Positions 26,782 through 35,140 of a stretch of DNA of 64,000 nt are shown piece by piece. This stretch comes from Epilithonimonas vandammei. GTDB taxonomy: Bacteria > Bacteroidota > Bacteroidia > Flavobacteriales > Weeksellaceae. How positions within the stretch are numbered: position 1 is the first letter of the stretch; each line of letters opens with the position of its first letter. Made by a program: the position numbers and the translations under genes. The stretch covers positions 1,302,001-1,366,000 of the forward strand of contig NZ_CP034161.1 in NCBI RefSeq assembly GCF_003860525.1. The letters run 5' to 3'. The notes under the pieces were generated by a model, which saw nothing but the letters and a program-made list of their open reading frames with translations, did not search any database and had not been told where the DNA came from.

Positions 26782-27702
26782 ATGCTAAGTAGAGTTGCAG
26801 AAAATATATTTTGGATGAGCCGTTATATGGAACGGACCAATTTTCAGCTCAAAGTTTTTCATACGAGATATATTGCTTATCAGGATGGCGCTTCTGTGGA
26901 AAGTTGGGAGAATTTTTGCGAAGAAAATCAAATCGAAATCGATAATGATGATTACAGTTTTGGCAATCTGATTTCTAAAGCGCTTTTTGATATCAATAAT
27001 GATTTGTCCATTGCCAGTAATATTTTTCGAGCGAGAGAAAATGCAAGAAGTGCGCAAGACCACATCAACAAAGATGTTTGGCAGTGTCTCAACGATTTTC
27101 ATTATCAGATGAAAGACCCTTTTTTGTTCAATCAATCCAGATATGGAGACCCAATCAGTGTTTTTGATGTTTTGGTAAAGCAATCGATGGTTTATTATGG
27201 CGTTATTGATAATTATGTAGCGAGAGATGAGGGTTACTGTTTTTTGGAATTAGGAAAATACATAGAACGAATACTCAATAGCGTTAATCTAATCAGAAAA
27301 CAATGGATTCTTTACGGCGAAGACCTTTTGGATAACGATTATTCCAACTGGCGGTATTTTCTAAGTTCGGTAAGTGGTTATGATTTTTATCTTAGAAATA
27401 ATCTTGGGACGATGGAAAAAGAGAGGATTTTTTACCAGATGATTTATGAACCGCTTTTCCCCAATTCAATCACTTATTCTCTTAATGAATTAGACAAATT
27501 TGCAAAACAGCTCAATTCCGGAGAACAAGGCGAAAGTGATGAAACAGTCGGGTTTTTCATTGGAAAATGTATTGCAAATGTCCAATTCACAAGACATCCG
27601 AGAACACGCGAGGAAAAAATGCTTTTTCTTGCCAGAATAGAAAGTGATATTTACGAAATTTCAAATATTTTTAACCACCAGTTTTTTGGTTTGGTTGTTT
27701 AA
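26782..27702 (+). CDS. Alpha-E domain-containing protein
   Basis: This 306-residue all-helical protein is of the COG2307 alpha-E family. It opens with MLSRVAENIFWMSRYMERT, the family hallmark, and includes ARENARSAQDHI (near residue 88-99) and FLELGKYIERILNSVNLIR (near 155). Alpha-E proteins almost always sit next to circularly permuted ATP-grasp and transglutaminase-like genes and are thought to work with them, but no activity is established. It is 26 bases ahead of the transglutaminase gene. Confidence 0.88.
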   Translation: MLSRVAENIFWMSRYMERTNFQLKVFHTRYIAYQDGASVESWENFCEENQIEIDNDDYSFGNLISKALFDINNDLSIASNIFRARENARSAQDHINKDVWQCLNDFHYQMKDPFLFNQSRYGDPISVFDVLVKQSMVYYGVIDNYVARDEGYCFLELGKYIERILNSVNLIRKQWILYGEDLLDNDYSNWRYFLSSVSGYDFYLRNNLGTMEKERIFYQMIYEPLFPNSITYSLNELDKFAKQLNSGEQGESDETVGFFIGKCIANVQFTRHPRTREEKMLFLARIESDIYEISNIFNHQFFGLVV

Positions 27703-27728
27703 CATAAGCAAATAGCGTTATTAATTTT

Positions 27729-28712
27729 ATGCCAGTTTTCAATATTTTACACATTACTAGATACGAATATTCTTCTGCGGTTACAGACAGCGCAAACCAA
27801 ATTATTTTGTCACCATTGACGAATGATTTTCAGGAAGTTATTGAGCAAAAGATTTCTTTGTTTCCAAATTCCAATATCGATTATTACTACGATTATTTTA
27901 CCAACAGAATTGGAGTTTTCACAATTGTAGAACCGCATCATTTTTTGGAAATCAAAGTCGAATTGGTTGTAGAAACCTTTCCGATAGAATTGCCTGTCAT
28001 CAATCTGAATGTTGATGAACAATGGCAAATCGTGAAAGAACAATCCACGCAGTTTCCTTACATCGATTTTGTAAGACAAGAAAATATTAAGAATAAAGAA
28101 GAGATTTTGTCAGTTATAAAATCGGTTGCAACTTCGGATTTGTCTGTGATGGAGACTACAACAGCTTTGTCAACTTATATTTATGAAAATTTCACTTACA
28201 GACAAGGAATCACCGATTATGAAACGGAAATAGATGAAATCTGGGAACTGAAAGCAGGTGTTTGTCAGGATTTTGCACATTTACTTTTAGGGATGTTGAG
28301 AATGCTGGGCGTTCCTTCGAGATACGTCAGCGGATACATCAGTCCGAGCAATCAGGAACTGAGAGGAGAAGGCGCGACGCACGCTTGGGTAGAAGTTTTT
28401 ATTCCGGGTTACGGCTGGCTTGGAAACGACCCGACGAATAATTGCTGGGTAAGCGACCGACATATCAAGATTGCGGTGGGAAGAGATTTCAAAGATTGTA
28501 CGCCCGTGAAGGGAACTTACAAAGGAACATCCAGTCACAAATTGGGCGTTTCTGTAATTATCACAACCGATAAAACTAAAAATCTGACCGAAGTTCCTAA
28601 AGTTCCAATGTATATCCGAGAAAATAATCCGTCGATTGAGGAGATTTTACCACAAAATAATTCTTACCGAATGTTCTTAGAAATGCAACAGCAACAACAG
28701 CAACAACAATAG
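27729..28712 (+). CDS. Transglutaminase-like cysteine peptidase family protein
   Basis: The product has 327 residues: an N-terminal beta-rich domain (about 1-95, opening with the family pattern ILHITRYEYSSAVTDSANQI) and a transglutaminase core with a complete triad, Cys179 in GVCQDFAHL, His218 in THAWVEV and Asp234 in NDPTNN. It has no signal peptide, so it acts in the cytoplasm. In this cluster it is predicted to cleave or transfer an amide made by the ATP-grasp partner. The last eight codons are a CAA/CAG run encoding polyglutamine, outside the folded domain. Confidence 0.9.
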   Translation: MPVFNILHITRYEYSSAVTDSANQIILSPLTNDFQEVIEQKISLFPNSNIDYYYDYFTNRIGVFTIVEPHHFLEIKVELVVETFPIELPVINLNVDEQWQIVKEQSTQFPYIDFVRQENIKNKEEILSVIKSVATSDLSVMETTTALSTYIYENFTYRQGITDYETEIDEIWELKAGVCQDFAHLLLGMLRMLGVPSRYVSGYISPSNQELRGEGATHAWVEVFIPGYGWLGNDPTNNCWVSDRHIKIAVGRDFKDCTPVKGTYKGTSSHKLGVSVIITTDKTKNLTEVPKVPMYIRENNPSIEEILPQNNSYRMFLEMQQQQQQQQ

Positions 28713-28716
28713 TTAG

Positions 28717-28724
28717 TATATTTG
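28717..28724 (+). promoter_or_regulatory. Promoter -7 box for the VanZ-like gene
   Basis: TATATTTG, a full match to TAnnTTTG, lies 16 bases before the ATG at 28741. This suggests the VanZ-like gene is transcribed apart from the transglutaminase cluster. Confidence 0.5.
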
Positions 28725-28740
28725 GAATCGATTGTTCTGT

Positions 28741-29160
28741 ATGGGTTTTTTGAAGAAATTATATAAAATACTGATTCCGTTTTACACTTTGTTTTTGCTT
28801 TATCTGATGTTTTTCGGATTTGGGAGAAGCCAGTATGATATTAATATTGTAAGACTTATTCCGATGTTTTCAACGGTTGGTTTTGTAAAGCAAACGATAC
28901 TTTGGAAAACGATTATCATTAATATTTTCGGAAATATCGTGATGTTTGTTCCATTCGGATTTTTAGGAATTGTCTTTCCGAAGCTCAACAATTTTTGGAT
29001 TATGATTCTGGACTTTCTTTTCGCGATTATTTTAATAGAAAGTCTTCAGTATTTCACAAGATTAGGAGTTTTTGATATCGATGATGTGATTCTGAATACA
29101 GTTGGTGTCGCAATTGGATTTTGGATTTATAGAAAATGGGCTTCGAGAGTCTTAGCTTGA
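28741..29160 (+). CDS. VanZ-like family membrane protein
   Basis: The 139-residue product has four transmembrane segments in the VanZ-like pattern, with NIVRLIPMFST, NIFGNIVMFVPFGFLGIVFP (near residues 60-80) and the conserved ESLQYFTRLGVFDIDDVILNTVGVAIGF (near 100-128). VanZ-like proteins are membrane proteins of uncertain role, named after a teicoplanin-resistance accessory gene. The ATG at 28741 is preferred over a TTG nine bases upstream. The final codons (WASRVLA and stop) lie in the left arm of a family A repeat, so the C-terminus was probably rewritten by that element. Confidence 0.85.
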   Translation: MGFLKKLYKILIPFYTLFLLYLMFFGFGRSQYDINIVRLIPMFSTVGFVKQTILWKTIIINIFGNIVMFVPFGFLGIVFPKLNNFWIMILDFLFAIILIESLQYFTRLGVFDIDDVILNTVGVAIGFWIYRKWASRVLA

Positions 29161-29229
29161 CAACTTCAAATCCTCCAAGGCTCCGATTATCAAAATCTCA
29201 AACTTGTCATCCTGAGCTTGTCGAAGGGC
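29139..29229. repeat. Dispersed inverted repeat family A, copy 3, overlapping a gene end
   Basis: The right arm (29205-29229) reads TGTCATCCTGAGCTTGTCGA and matches the other copies closely. The left arm (29139-29164) is a decayed version, CTTCGAGAGTCTTAGCTTGA then CAAC, that encodes the last VanZ-like codons and contains the stop. It lies between that gene and the convergent proC. Confidence 0.75.
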
Positions 29230-29240
29230 TCTCACTCAAA

Positions 29241-30044
29241 TTACGAATTCAATTCCTTTGCTCGGTTTTCAGCATCTAAAATTCCTTTTTTTAAGATTGA
29301 TTTCAACTCATTTTCCTCGAAGGTTTTCAGCGCCGCTTCCGTTGTTCCACCTTTTGAAGCTACATCTTTTATCAATTCTTCCAAAGATTTATCAGAATTA
29401 TTAATGAGATGATAAGCGCCTAACATCGTCTGTTTTACAAATAATTTCGATAGATTTTCATCAATTCCCATCTCCGTTCCCGCTTTTATCATGGCGTCGA
29501 TGATATAATAGAAATAAGCAGGACCGCTTCCTGAAAGTGCGGTTACGCCGTTCAAAAGACTTTCGTCTTCTAAATAAACAGAACGTCCTGTGGAATTTAG
29601 TAAACGCTCGACGTTCATCAATTCTGAGAAAGAAATTCCTTCTGCTGCGGTATAACCTGTGATTCCCATTCCAAGAAGAGTGGGCGAGTTGGGCATTGCT
29701 CTTACAACAGATTTATGATTGAGAAGTTTTTGGATTTTCTCAATCGAGATTCCTGCCATAATTGACAAAATCATCGATTTTTCTGAAATTTTGAAAGGTA
29801 AATTCTCTGTGACAAAACCAAAATCCTGAGGTTTCACCGCAATGATGATGAGGTCAGCTTCCAAATTTTGAATTTCATCAAAAGACGAGATTTCTGACTC
29901 TGGAAAGAGTGTTCTTATTTTGTCTTTTTTATTCTCGTTTCTTGTGATGAGGTGTAGATTTTGCGGTTTTATCAATTCATATTTCAAAAAAGATTTTGAA
30001 AATGATAAACCCATATTTCCTGCTCCTAAAACTGCAATTTTCAT
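29241..30044 (-). CDS. proC: Pyrroline-5-carboxylate reductase
   Basis: The 267-residue enzyme reduces 1-pyrroline-5-carboxylate to proline with NAD(P)H, the last step of proline synthesis. It has the N-terminal Rossmann motif VLGAGNMG (residues 4-11), VRAMPNSPTLLGMG near 112-125 and the C-terminal ProC signature (ALSGSGPAYFYYIIDAM near 170-186, then KDVASKGGTTEAAL near 235). The family's normal length is kept. It stands apart from proA and proB, which are not in the window. Confidence 0.95.
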   Translation of the reverse strand: MKIAVLGAGNMGLSFSKSFLKYELIKPQNLHLITRNENKKDKIRTLFPESEISSFDEIQNLEADLIIIAVKPQDFGFVTENLPFKISEKSMILSIMAGISIEKIQKLLNHKSVVRAMPNSPTLLGMGITGYTAAEGISFSELMNVERLLNSTGRSVYLEDESLLNGVTALSGSGPAYFYYIIDAMIKAGTEMGIDENLSKLFVKQTMLGAYHLINNSDKSLEELIKDVASKGGTTEAALKTFEENELKSILKKGILDAENRAKELNS

Positions 30045-30077
30045 TCGTGTATTTTTAGTTTTTGATTATTGAATTTA

Positions 30078-30215
30078 TGTTAAACACAAAGGCACAAGGA
30101 ATAATTCTCTTTCGTTGTAGATTAAGGCACTGTGAAATTAAAGATTTCTGGAAACTTTGTGCCTTAAAAACATAATATTCGTAATATAACTTTGTGTCTT
30201 TGTGTTTTTTAAGAT
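30078..30215. repeat. Dispersed repeat family C, copy at 30.1 kb
   Basis: The proC/DsbA spacer begins with ACACAAAGGCACAAGG and ends with CTTTGTGTCTTTGTGTTTTT, with ACTTTGTGCCTTAAA between. The outer parts are inverted relative to one another, so a long imperfect hairpin can form. Confidence 0.6.
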
Positions 30216-30222
30216 TAATTAT

Positions 30223-30927
30223 TTAGCAATTATTTCCATCAACATCACAAGAATCACCCTCGCTTACAATATTGATTTTTGAATTGTTTTCTAAAAACTC
30301 GGACAAACTTTTTTCCAAAACTTCAGAAAATAAATGCGATGGTTGTGCACCGGAAATAGCATATTTTCTGTTGAAAACAAAGAACGGAACACTGTTAATT
30401 CCTAAAGAAGCGGCTTCTTCGATATCGTTATTTACTAATTCTGTTAATTCTGGAGATTGAACTGCTGTTTGTATTTCCTCTTTTGTAAAACCTAACCTTT
30501 CGCCAATTTCTGAAAGAACTTCAATATCGTCAATATTTTTTCCAAGGATGAAATAAGCTTCGAACAATAGCTCTTCCATTTCATTAGCTTTTCCCTTTTC
30601 TTTAGCCAACTGAATTAACATTTGACTTTTGAAAGAATTGGAAACTTTTACTTCATCAAAGTTAAAATCAATTCCAGCATTTCTTCCTATTTGGATCAGA
30701 TTTTCGTGCATTTTGATTGTCTCTTGTAAAGAATGACCTTTGATGTCAGAAAGGTATTCATAATGATTTCTGCTAAGGTCTGTTTTCATTTTCGGATCGA
30801 GTTGAAAAGAATGCCAATTCACCTGAATCTTATCATTTTGAGCAAAATTCTGAAGTGCTTTTTCAAAATTCTTTTTTCCAATAAAACAAAACGGACAACG
30901 TGTGTCGCTCCAAATATCTACTATCAT
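30223..30927 (-). CDS. DsbA-family oxidoreductase, FrnE-like
   Basis: The protein has 234 residues and a thioredoxin fold with a helical insertion, as in COG2761 (FrnE). The redox motif CPFC follows the first strand (IWSDTRCPFCFIGKKNFEKAL, cysteines near residues 12 and 15), and the cis-proline region is near 180 (GINSVPFFVFNRK). There is no signal peptide, so it is cytoplasmic. FrnE proteins act in disulphide exchange and stress tolerance. The C-terminal SCDVDGNNC adds two further cysteines that could bind metal or exchange with the active site. Confidence 0.9.
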   Translation of the reverse strand: MIVDIWSDTRCPFCFIGKKNFEKALQNFAQNDKIQVNWHSFQLDPKMKTDLSRNHYEYLSDIKGHSLQETIKMHENLIQIGRNAGIDFNFDEVKVSNSFKSQMLIQLAKEKGKANEMEELLFEAYFILGKNIDDIEVLSEIGERLGFTKEEIQTAVQSPELTELVNNDIEEAASLGINSVPFFVFNRKYAISGAQPSHLFSEVLEKSLSEFLENNSKINIVSEGDSCDVDGNNC

Positions 30928-30988
30928 TGTTTGTTATTTAATTTTTTAACCATTTGAAAACCTTCAACAATCAAGCAAAAACCAACAG

Positions 30989-32002
30989 TTAAATAATGTT
31001 GACTTCCCGTTCCAACTCAATTCCGAATTTTTCTTTTACAGAATCAATAATCATTGTAGAGAAATCAAAAATCTCTTTTCCAGTAGCATTACCAGTAGCG
31101 TTGATGATAACTAAAGCTTGCAATAGATTTGATGCTACATTGCCTATTTGTTTACCTTTCCAGCCAGCTTGTTCGATAAGCCAACCTGCAGGAACCTTTA
31201 CAAAATCGCCATTCGGATATCCGGGAATGTTTTCGAATTTTTGTTTCAAAGCTTCAAATTGAGAAAGTGGAATGGTTGGGTTTTTAAAGAAACTTCCTGC
31301 ATTTCCAATCACTTTTGGGTCGGGTAATTTGCTTTGTCTGATGCTAATCACCGCTTTCGAAACATCCTGAATGGTTGGATTAGTGATTTCCATTTTCTCC
31401 AATTCTGATTGGATTGCGCCATATTCAACATCAATTTTATGATTTTTCCTTGTCAATCTAAAAGTAACTTCCAAAATCACATATTTCCCTTTGCCTTCTT
31501 GTTTGAAAATCGAATCTCTATAGCCAAATTTGCATTGTTCCAAATTGAAAGTTTCAATTTGTAATGTTTCAAGATTTAGAACTTTGCAGCTTTCGAAAAT
31601 GTCTTTTATTTCTGTTCCGTAAGCGCCTATATTTTGCATTGGCGAAGTTCCAACATTTCCGGGAATCAATGACAAATTCTCTAATCCACCATAATTTTTA
31701 TCCAAACAAAACATCACAAACTGATGCCAGTTTTCACCAGCTTTTGCGGTTACTAAAACTTCATTTTCATTAATAATTTCTTCCGTAATTCCTTTTAGAT
31801 TTAATTGAATTGCTAATCCTTCAAAATCTTTAGTCAGCAAAATATTACTTCCTCCACCCAAAAAAAGGAGTGGAAGTTTTATAGAGTTTGAGAATTTGAG
31901 CGTTTCAATTAATTCCTCAAGGGAACAAACTTCAGCAAAATATTTGGATTTTACGTCAACACCAAAAGTGTTGTAGGGTTTTAGGGAAATGTTTTCCTGC
32001 AT
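30989..32002 (-). CDS. murB: UDP-N-acetylenolpyruvoylglucosamine reductase
   Basis: The 337-residue FAD enzyme reduces UDP-GlcNAc-enolpyruvate to UDP-MurNAc in peptidoglycan synthesis. It starts with the MurB pattern SLKPYNTFGVDV, has the FAD-binding LFLGGGSNILL near residue 46-56, PGNVGTSPMQNIGAYGTEI near 113-131 with its conserved tyrosine, and GNAGSFFKNP near 237-246. The MurB extra C-terminal domain is present, as in the type I enzyme. murA, the preceding pathway step, is about 4 kb away in the same direction. A lipoprotein gene lies one base upstream. Confidence 0.95.
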   Translation of the reverse strand: MQENISLKPYNTFGVDVKSKYFAEVCSLEELIETLKFSNSIKLPLLFLGGGSNILLTKDFEGLAIQLNLKGITEEIINENEVLVTAKAGENWHQFVMFCLDKNYGGLENLSLIPGNVGTSPMQNIGAYGTEIKDIFESCKVLNLETLQIETFNLEQCKFGYRDSIFKQEGKGKYVILEVTFRLTRKNHKIDVEYGAIQSELEKMEITNPTIQDVSKAVISIRQSKLPDPKVIGNAGSFFKNPTIPLSQFEALKQKFENIPGYPNGDFVKVPAGWLIEQAGWKGKQIGNVASNLLQALVIINATGNATGKEIFDFSTMIIDSVKEKFGIELEREVNII

Positions 32003-32003
32003 T

Positions 32004-32447
32004 TTATTTGTACTTTGCAGTTAGTGCGGTCAGTTTTGTTTTAAGCTTTTCCAATTGTTTGTAATTCTTAGCATCTCCGGAAGCGTTGAAAATTTCATAT
32101 TCTTTTTCTGCTGTTACAATACGAAAGATCTCATCGTGTCCGTCATACACACCTCTTCTTTCTCCACTTTTTGTCTGGCTAAGCATTTTCAGGTCAAGAC
32201 CAGCAGTGAGGCTGTTCCAGTCTGCAGCAGTCATTTTTTTCGAATAATTCGGGAAGTCTGTTACATTGCCACCTCTTCCCTCAGTTTCAATCGCTTCTTT
32301 AGTAACTTTTACAGTTGTCAGTCCGCCTCTTCCGTATGTATTGGTATAGGAAATAGATTTGATATTGGAATTCTGAGCTACCGTTTTGCAGCTGATAAGG
32401 AAAATGGCAAATACAGACAGTATCAGACCGGATTTTAGTAATTTCAT
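32004..32447 (-). CDS. Small predicted lipoprotein of unknown function
   Basis: The 147-residue product has a signal peptide with lipobox FLISC (Cys20). The mature part is mainly polar, with GRGGLTTVKVTKEAIETEGRGG followed by a C-terminal helical segment. No characterised family was recognised. It ends one base before murB and is probably co-transcribed with it, so an envelope role is plausible, but nothing more can be said. Confidence 0.75.
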   Translation of the reverse strand: MKLLKSGLILSVFAIFLISCKTVAQNSNIKSISYTNTYGRGGLTTVKVTKEAIETEGRGGNVTDFPNYSKKMTAADWNSLTAGLDLKMLSQTKSGERRGVYDGHDEIFRIVTAEKEYEIFNASGDAKNYKQLEKLKTKLTALTAKYK

Positions 32448-32562
32448 CTTATTTGATTTATGATTGGTATAAAATTAAAAATAAAACCACATAGAATTCT
32501 AAATTTTAAATAGATTTTCAAAACGATTCTATGTGGTTATTAAGGTTAAACGGGTCTGAGGA

Positions 32563-33771
32563 TTAATTCAGCCCAAATTCAGTTCTGTATTTTTCTATTG
32601 CATCTTTCAGAAGTTCCGCACTTCTTCCGAGATCTTCTTGTTTCAAAACATACGCAATTCTTACTTGTTTTTTTCCTAATTCCGGATTGCTGTAGAAGCC
32701 GCCCATTGGCGCTACCATAATGGTTTCGTTATTATTGGAATAACTTTCCAAAAGCCATTGTGCAAATTTTTCTGTATCGTCTACAGGTAATTCGACGCCA
32801 CAATAGAATGCTCCTTTAGGTTTTGGACAGATTACTCCAGGAATCTCATTCAATAAGCTTACCAAAAGGTCTCTTCTTTCTGTATATTCTTCTCTAACTT
32901 TAGCAATGTATTCTGAATCGTTTTTATGTGCAGCTGTTGCAGCAATCTGTCCCAAAAGAACTGGACTCAATCTTGCCTGAGCAAAAAGAATAGCTGCATC
33001 GTGGATTTTCTTTGAACGCGTAATCATACAGCCGATTCTCGCACCACACATCGAATATCTTTTCGATTCTGAATCGATAACAATAACATTCTCTGCAACT
33101 TCTGGAAATTCGAACATAGAGATTTGCTTTTCACCATCATAAACATATTCCCTGTAAACTTCATCAGAAATAATCACGATGTCGTGTTTTTTTGCAATTT
33201 CTGCCAGCTTCTGAAGTTCTTCTCTTGAGTAGAGATAACCTGTCGGATTTCCGGGGTTACAAACAACAATCGCTCTTGTTTTATCTGTGATTTTTTTCTC
33301 AAATTCTTCTATGGAAGGCAATGCAAAACCTGTATCAATAGTTGATGGAACTGCAACTACATTGATATTGAATGTTCCCGCAAATCCATTATAATTAGCA
33401 TAGTATGGTTCCGGAATAATAATTTCATCACCATCATCACATAATGTGGAAATAGCGAAATTCAAAGCTTCTGAACCTCCGTTGGTTACAATAAAATTAT
33501 CAGGCGTCAAATCCGTAAATCCCAAAGTATGATAGTACTCAGCCAATGCTTTTCTGTATTCAATATTTCCTTCTGACAGGGCATATTCCAAAACTTTTAA
33601 ATCAATGTTTTTCACAGCATCCAAAGCTGTTTGTGGCGTTTCGATATCTGGCTGACCAATATTAAGGTGATATACTTTGATTCCTTTCTGTTTTGCTGCA
33701 GTGGCAAACGGGACTAATTTTCTTACAGGTGATGCAGGCATATGCTGCGCTCTTTGTGATATTTTAGGCAT
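32563..33771 (-). CDS. Class I/II PLP-dependent aminotransferase
   Basis: The 402-residue fold-type I enzyme has the aspartate-aminotransferase-like pattern: LNIGQPDIETP near 36-46, TNGGSEALNFAI near 95-106, VVCNPGNPTGYLYS near 169-182, and the PLP lysine K237 in DSESKRYSMCGARIG. A conserved arginine for the substrate carboxylate lies near the end (KQVRIAYVL). It probably transfers amino groups among aspartate, other amino acids and 2-oxo acids. The preferred substrate cannot be read. A -7 box (TATTTTTG on the minus strand) lies 21 bases upstream. Confidence 0.9.
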   Translation of the reverse strand: MPKISQRAQHMPASPVRKLVPFATAAKQKGIKVYHLNIGQPDIETPQTALDAVKNIDLKVLEYALSEGNIEYRKALAEYYHTLGFTDLTPDNFIVTNGGSEALNFAISTLCDDGDEIIIPEPYYANYNGFAGTFNINVVAVPSTIDTGFALPSIEEFEKKITDKTRAIVVCNPGNPTGYLYSREELQKLAEIAKKHDIVIISDEVYREYVYDGEKQISMFEFPEVAENVIVIDSESKRYSMCGARIGCMITRSKKIHDAAILFAQARLSPVLLGQIAATAAHKNDSEYIAKVREEYTERRDLLVSLLNEIPGVICPKPKGAFYCGVELPVDDTEKFAQWLLESYSNNNETIMVAPMGGFYSNPELGKKQVRIAYVLKQEDLGRSAELLKDAIEKYRTEFGLN

Positions 33772-33791
33772 TATTATTTGACTTTGGGATA

Positions 33792-33799
33792 CAAAAATA
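33792..33799 (-). promoter_or_regulatory. Promoter -7 box for the aminotransferase gene
   Basis: The minus strand reads TATTTTTG (33799-33792), a full TAnnTTTG match, with the ATG at 33771. Confidence 0.5.
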
Positions 33800-33857
33800 A
33801 GCTTTAAATTTTCAATAAAAAAATTACTACTTTTGATTTAGAATAATTGGATTTTGT

Positions 33858-33985
33858 TTAATCGCAAAGGCGCTAAATTTTATAAATGATTATGTTTTTT
33901 AAGTCGCCAATTTTTCAATGATGGAGACTTTGCGACTTAATAATAATTCAATATTAGTTTGTTTTTGCGACTTTGCGATAAACTT
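33858..33985. repeat. Dispersed repeat family C, CGC-type copy at 33.9 kb
   Basis: ATCGCAAAGGCGCTAAA at the left and GCGACTTTGCGATAAAC at the right are roughly inverted, with GACTTTGCGACTTAA between. It fills most of the divergent spacer between the aminotransferase and DUF1801 genes. Confidence 0.6.
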
Positions 33986-34000
33986 TAAGTAAATAATTAT

Positions 34001-34456
34001 ATGCAGATTTTTGTTGATACCGTAGAAGAATATATTTCCCAGATACCTGAGGAAAGACGAGACGCTTTCAGAAAGCTTTTGGAAACTGTGGATCGTAATC
34101 TTCCGACAGGTTTTCAGCAGACAATGCAATACGGAATGGTCACCTGGGTTGTTCCTATGACCACTTATCCCGCTGGTTATCATTGTGCGAAAGATACACC
34201 TGTACCTTTCATAAGTGTAGCTTCTCAAAAGAATTTTATTGCTTTTTACAATATGGGAATTTATGCTGACCCTAAAATTTTAGATTGGTTTGTCGCTGAG
34301 TTTCCGAACCATTCTAAAAAGAAATTGGATATGGGAAAGTCTTGCATCAGGTTTAAAAAAGTTGAGGATATTACCTATGATTTGTTGGGTGAGCTATGTC
34401 AGAAAATATCTGTGGATGAATGGATTGCATCTTATGAAAAAAATTTTAAAAAGTAA
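34001..34456 (+). CDS. DUF1801 domain-containing protein
   Basis: This 151-residue small cytoplasmic protein is of the DUF1801 (YdhG-like) family: VEEYISQIPEERRDAFRKLLETV at the N-terminus, then FQQTMQYGMVTWVVP near 46-60, FISVASQKNFIAFYNMG near 75-90 and a C-terminal CIRFKKVEDITYDLLGEL. The fold is related to the iron-chaperone/frataxin-like group, but a biochemical role is not established. The gene overlaps the start of the next one by 23 bases. Confidence 0.85.
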   Translation: MQIFVDTVEEYISQIPEERRDAFRKLLETVDRNLPTGFQQTMQYGMVTWVVPMTTYPAGYHCAKDTPVPFISVASQKNFIAFYNMGIYADPKILDWFVAEFPNHSKKKLDMGKSCIRFKKVEDITYDLLGELCQKISVDEWIASYEKNFKK

Positions 34457-35078
34457 TATTCTTTGCAGTATTTTTGCGCTTCTTTTTTTAACAAGCTGCA
34501 AAACTTATAATACTTCTATTTTGGAAAACGGCGATTTACTTTTCGTACCATCTGTAGATTCTGGACTGTCTGGAGCGATTAATAATGTCACTCAGACGGA
34601 GAAGAAAACTTCGTATGACCACATTGGAATTGTAAAAAAAGAAGAGAATCATCTTTATGTTCTTCATGCTGCGCCGAAAGGTGGTTCTCAGAAACAGAAG
34701 CTTGATCTTTTTTTGAAAGAACAGACAAAATCGGGACAATCTATAGATGTTTACAGATTGAAATCTGAATATCATTCATCCATTCCAAATTCGGTTTCCA
34801 AAGCGGAAACATTGATTGGAAAACCTTATAATTTCGATTATATTCTGAATGATAATTCTTATTATTGTTCAGATTTTGTGGAAAGAGCTTTCCGTGATTA
34901 TAAAATTTTTAAACTGGATCCCATGACATTCATTGATCCAAAAACAGGTAAAACCAATGCATTCTGGGAAAAATTCTATCATAATAAAAACCTAAAAGTT
35001 CCCGAAGGAGAGCCTGGCTGCAACCCCAATGGATTGGCAGCTTCTGATAAGTTAGAAAAGATCGCCACTTTGAAATAA
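34434..35078 (+). CDS. YiiX/YebB-like permuted NlpC/P60 lipoprotein
   Basis: The 214-residue product has a signal peptide and lipobox FLTSC (Cys22). It shows the permuted papain-like arrangement of the YiiX family: GDLLFVPS first, the catalytic histidine in SYDHIGIV near residue 65, and later the cysteine in SYYCSDFVERAF near 145. Such enzymes act on amide or ester bonds, possibly in the cell wall or lipids. The start at 34434 is chosen over a long in-frame extension because it gives a clean lipoprotein signal. It overlaps the end of the DUF1801 gene. Confidence 0.85.
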   Translation: MKKILKSNILCSIFALLFLTSCKTYNTSILENGDLLFVPSVDSGLSGAINNVTQTEKKTSYDHIGIVKKEENHLYVLHAAPKGGSQKQKLDLFLKEQTKSGQSIDVYRLKSEYHSSIPNSVSKAETLIGKPYNFDYILNDNSYYCSDFVERAFRDYKIFKLDPMTFIDPKTGKTNAFWEKFYHNKNLKVPEGEPGCNPNGLAASDKLEKIATLK

Positions 35079-35126
35079 TTTTTTTGAAATTAATTCATAC
35101 TTATTAGGTGGGAATTAAATAATTTA

Positions 35127-35134
35127 TATATTTG
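35127..35134 (+). promoter_or_regulatory. Promoter -7 box for the DUF4395/NIL operon
   Basis: TATATTTG matches TAnnTTTG and would start a transcript near 35140, giving a leader of about 125 bases before the ATG at 35266. Confidence 0.55.
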
Positions 35135-35140
35135 TATCAG

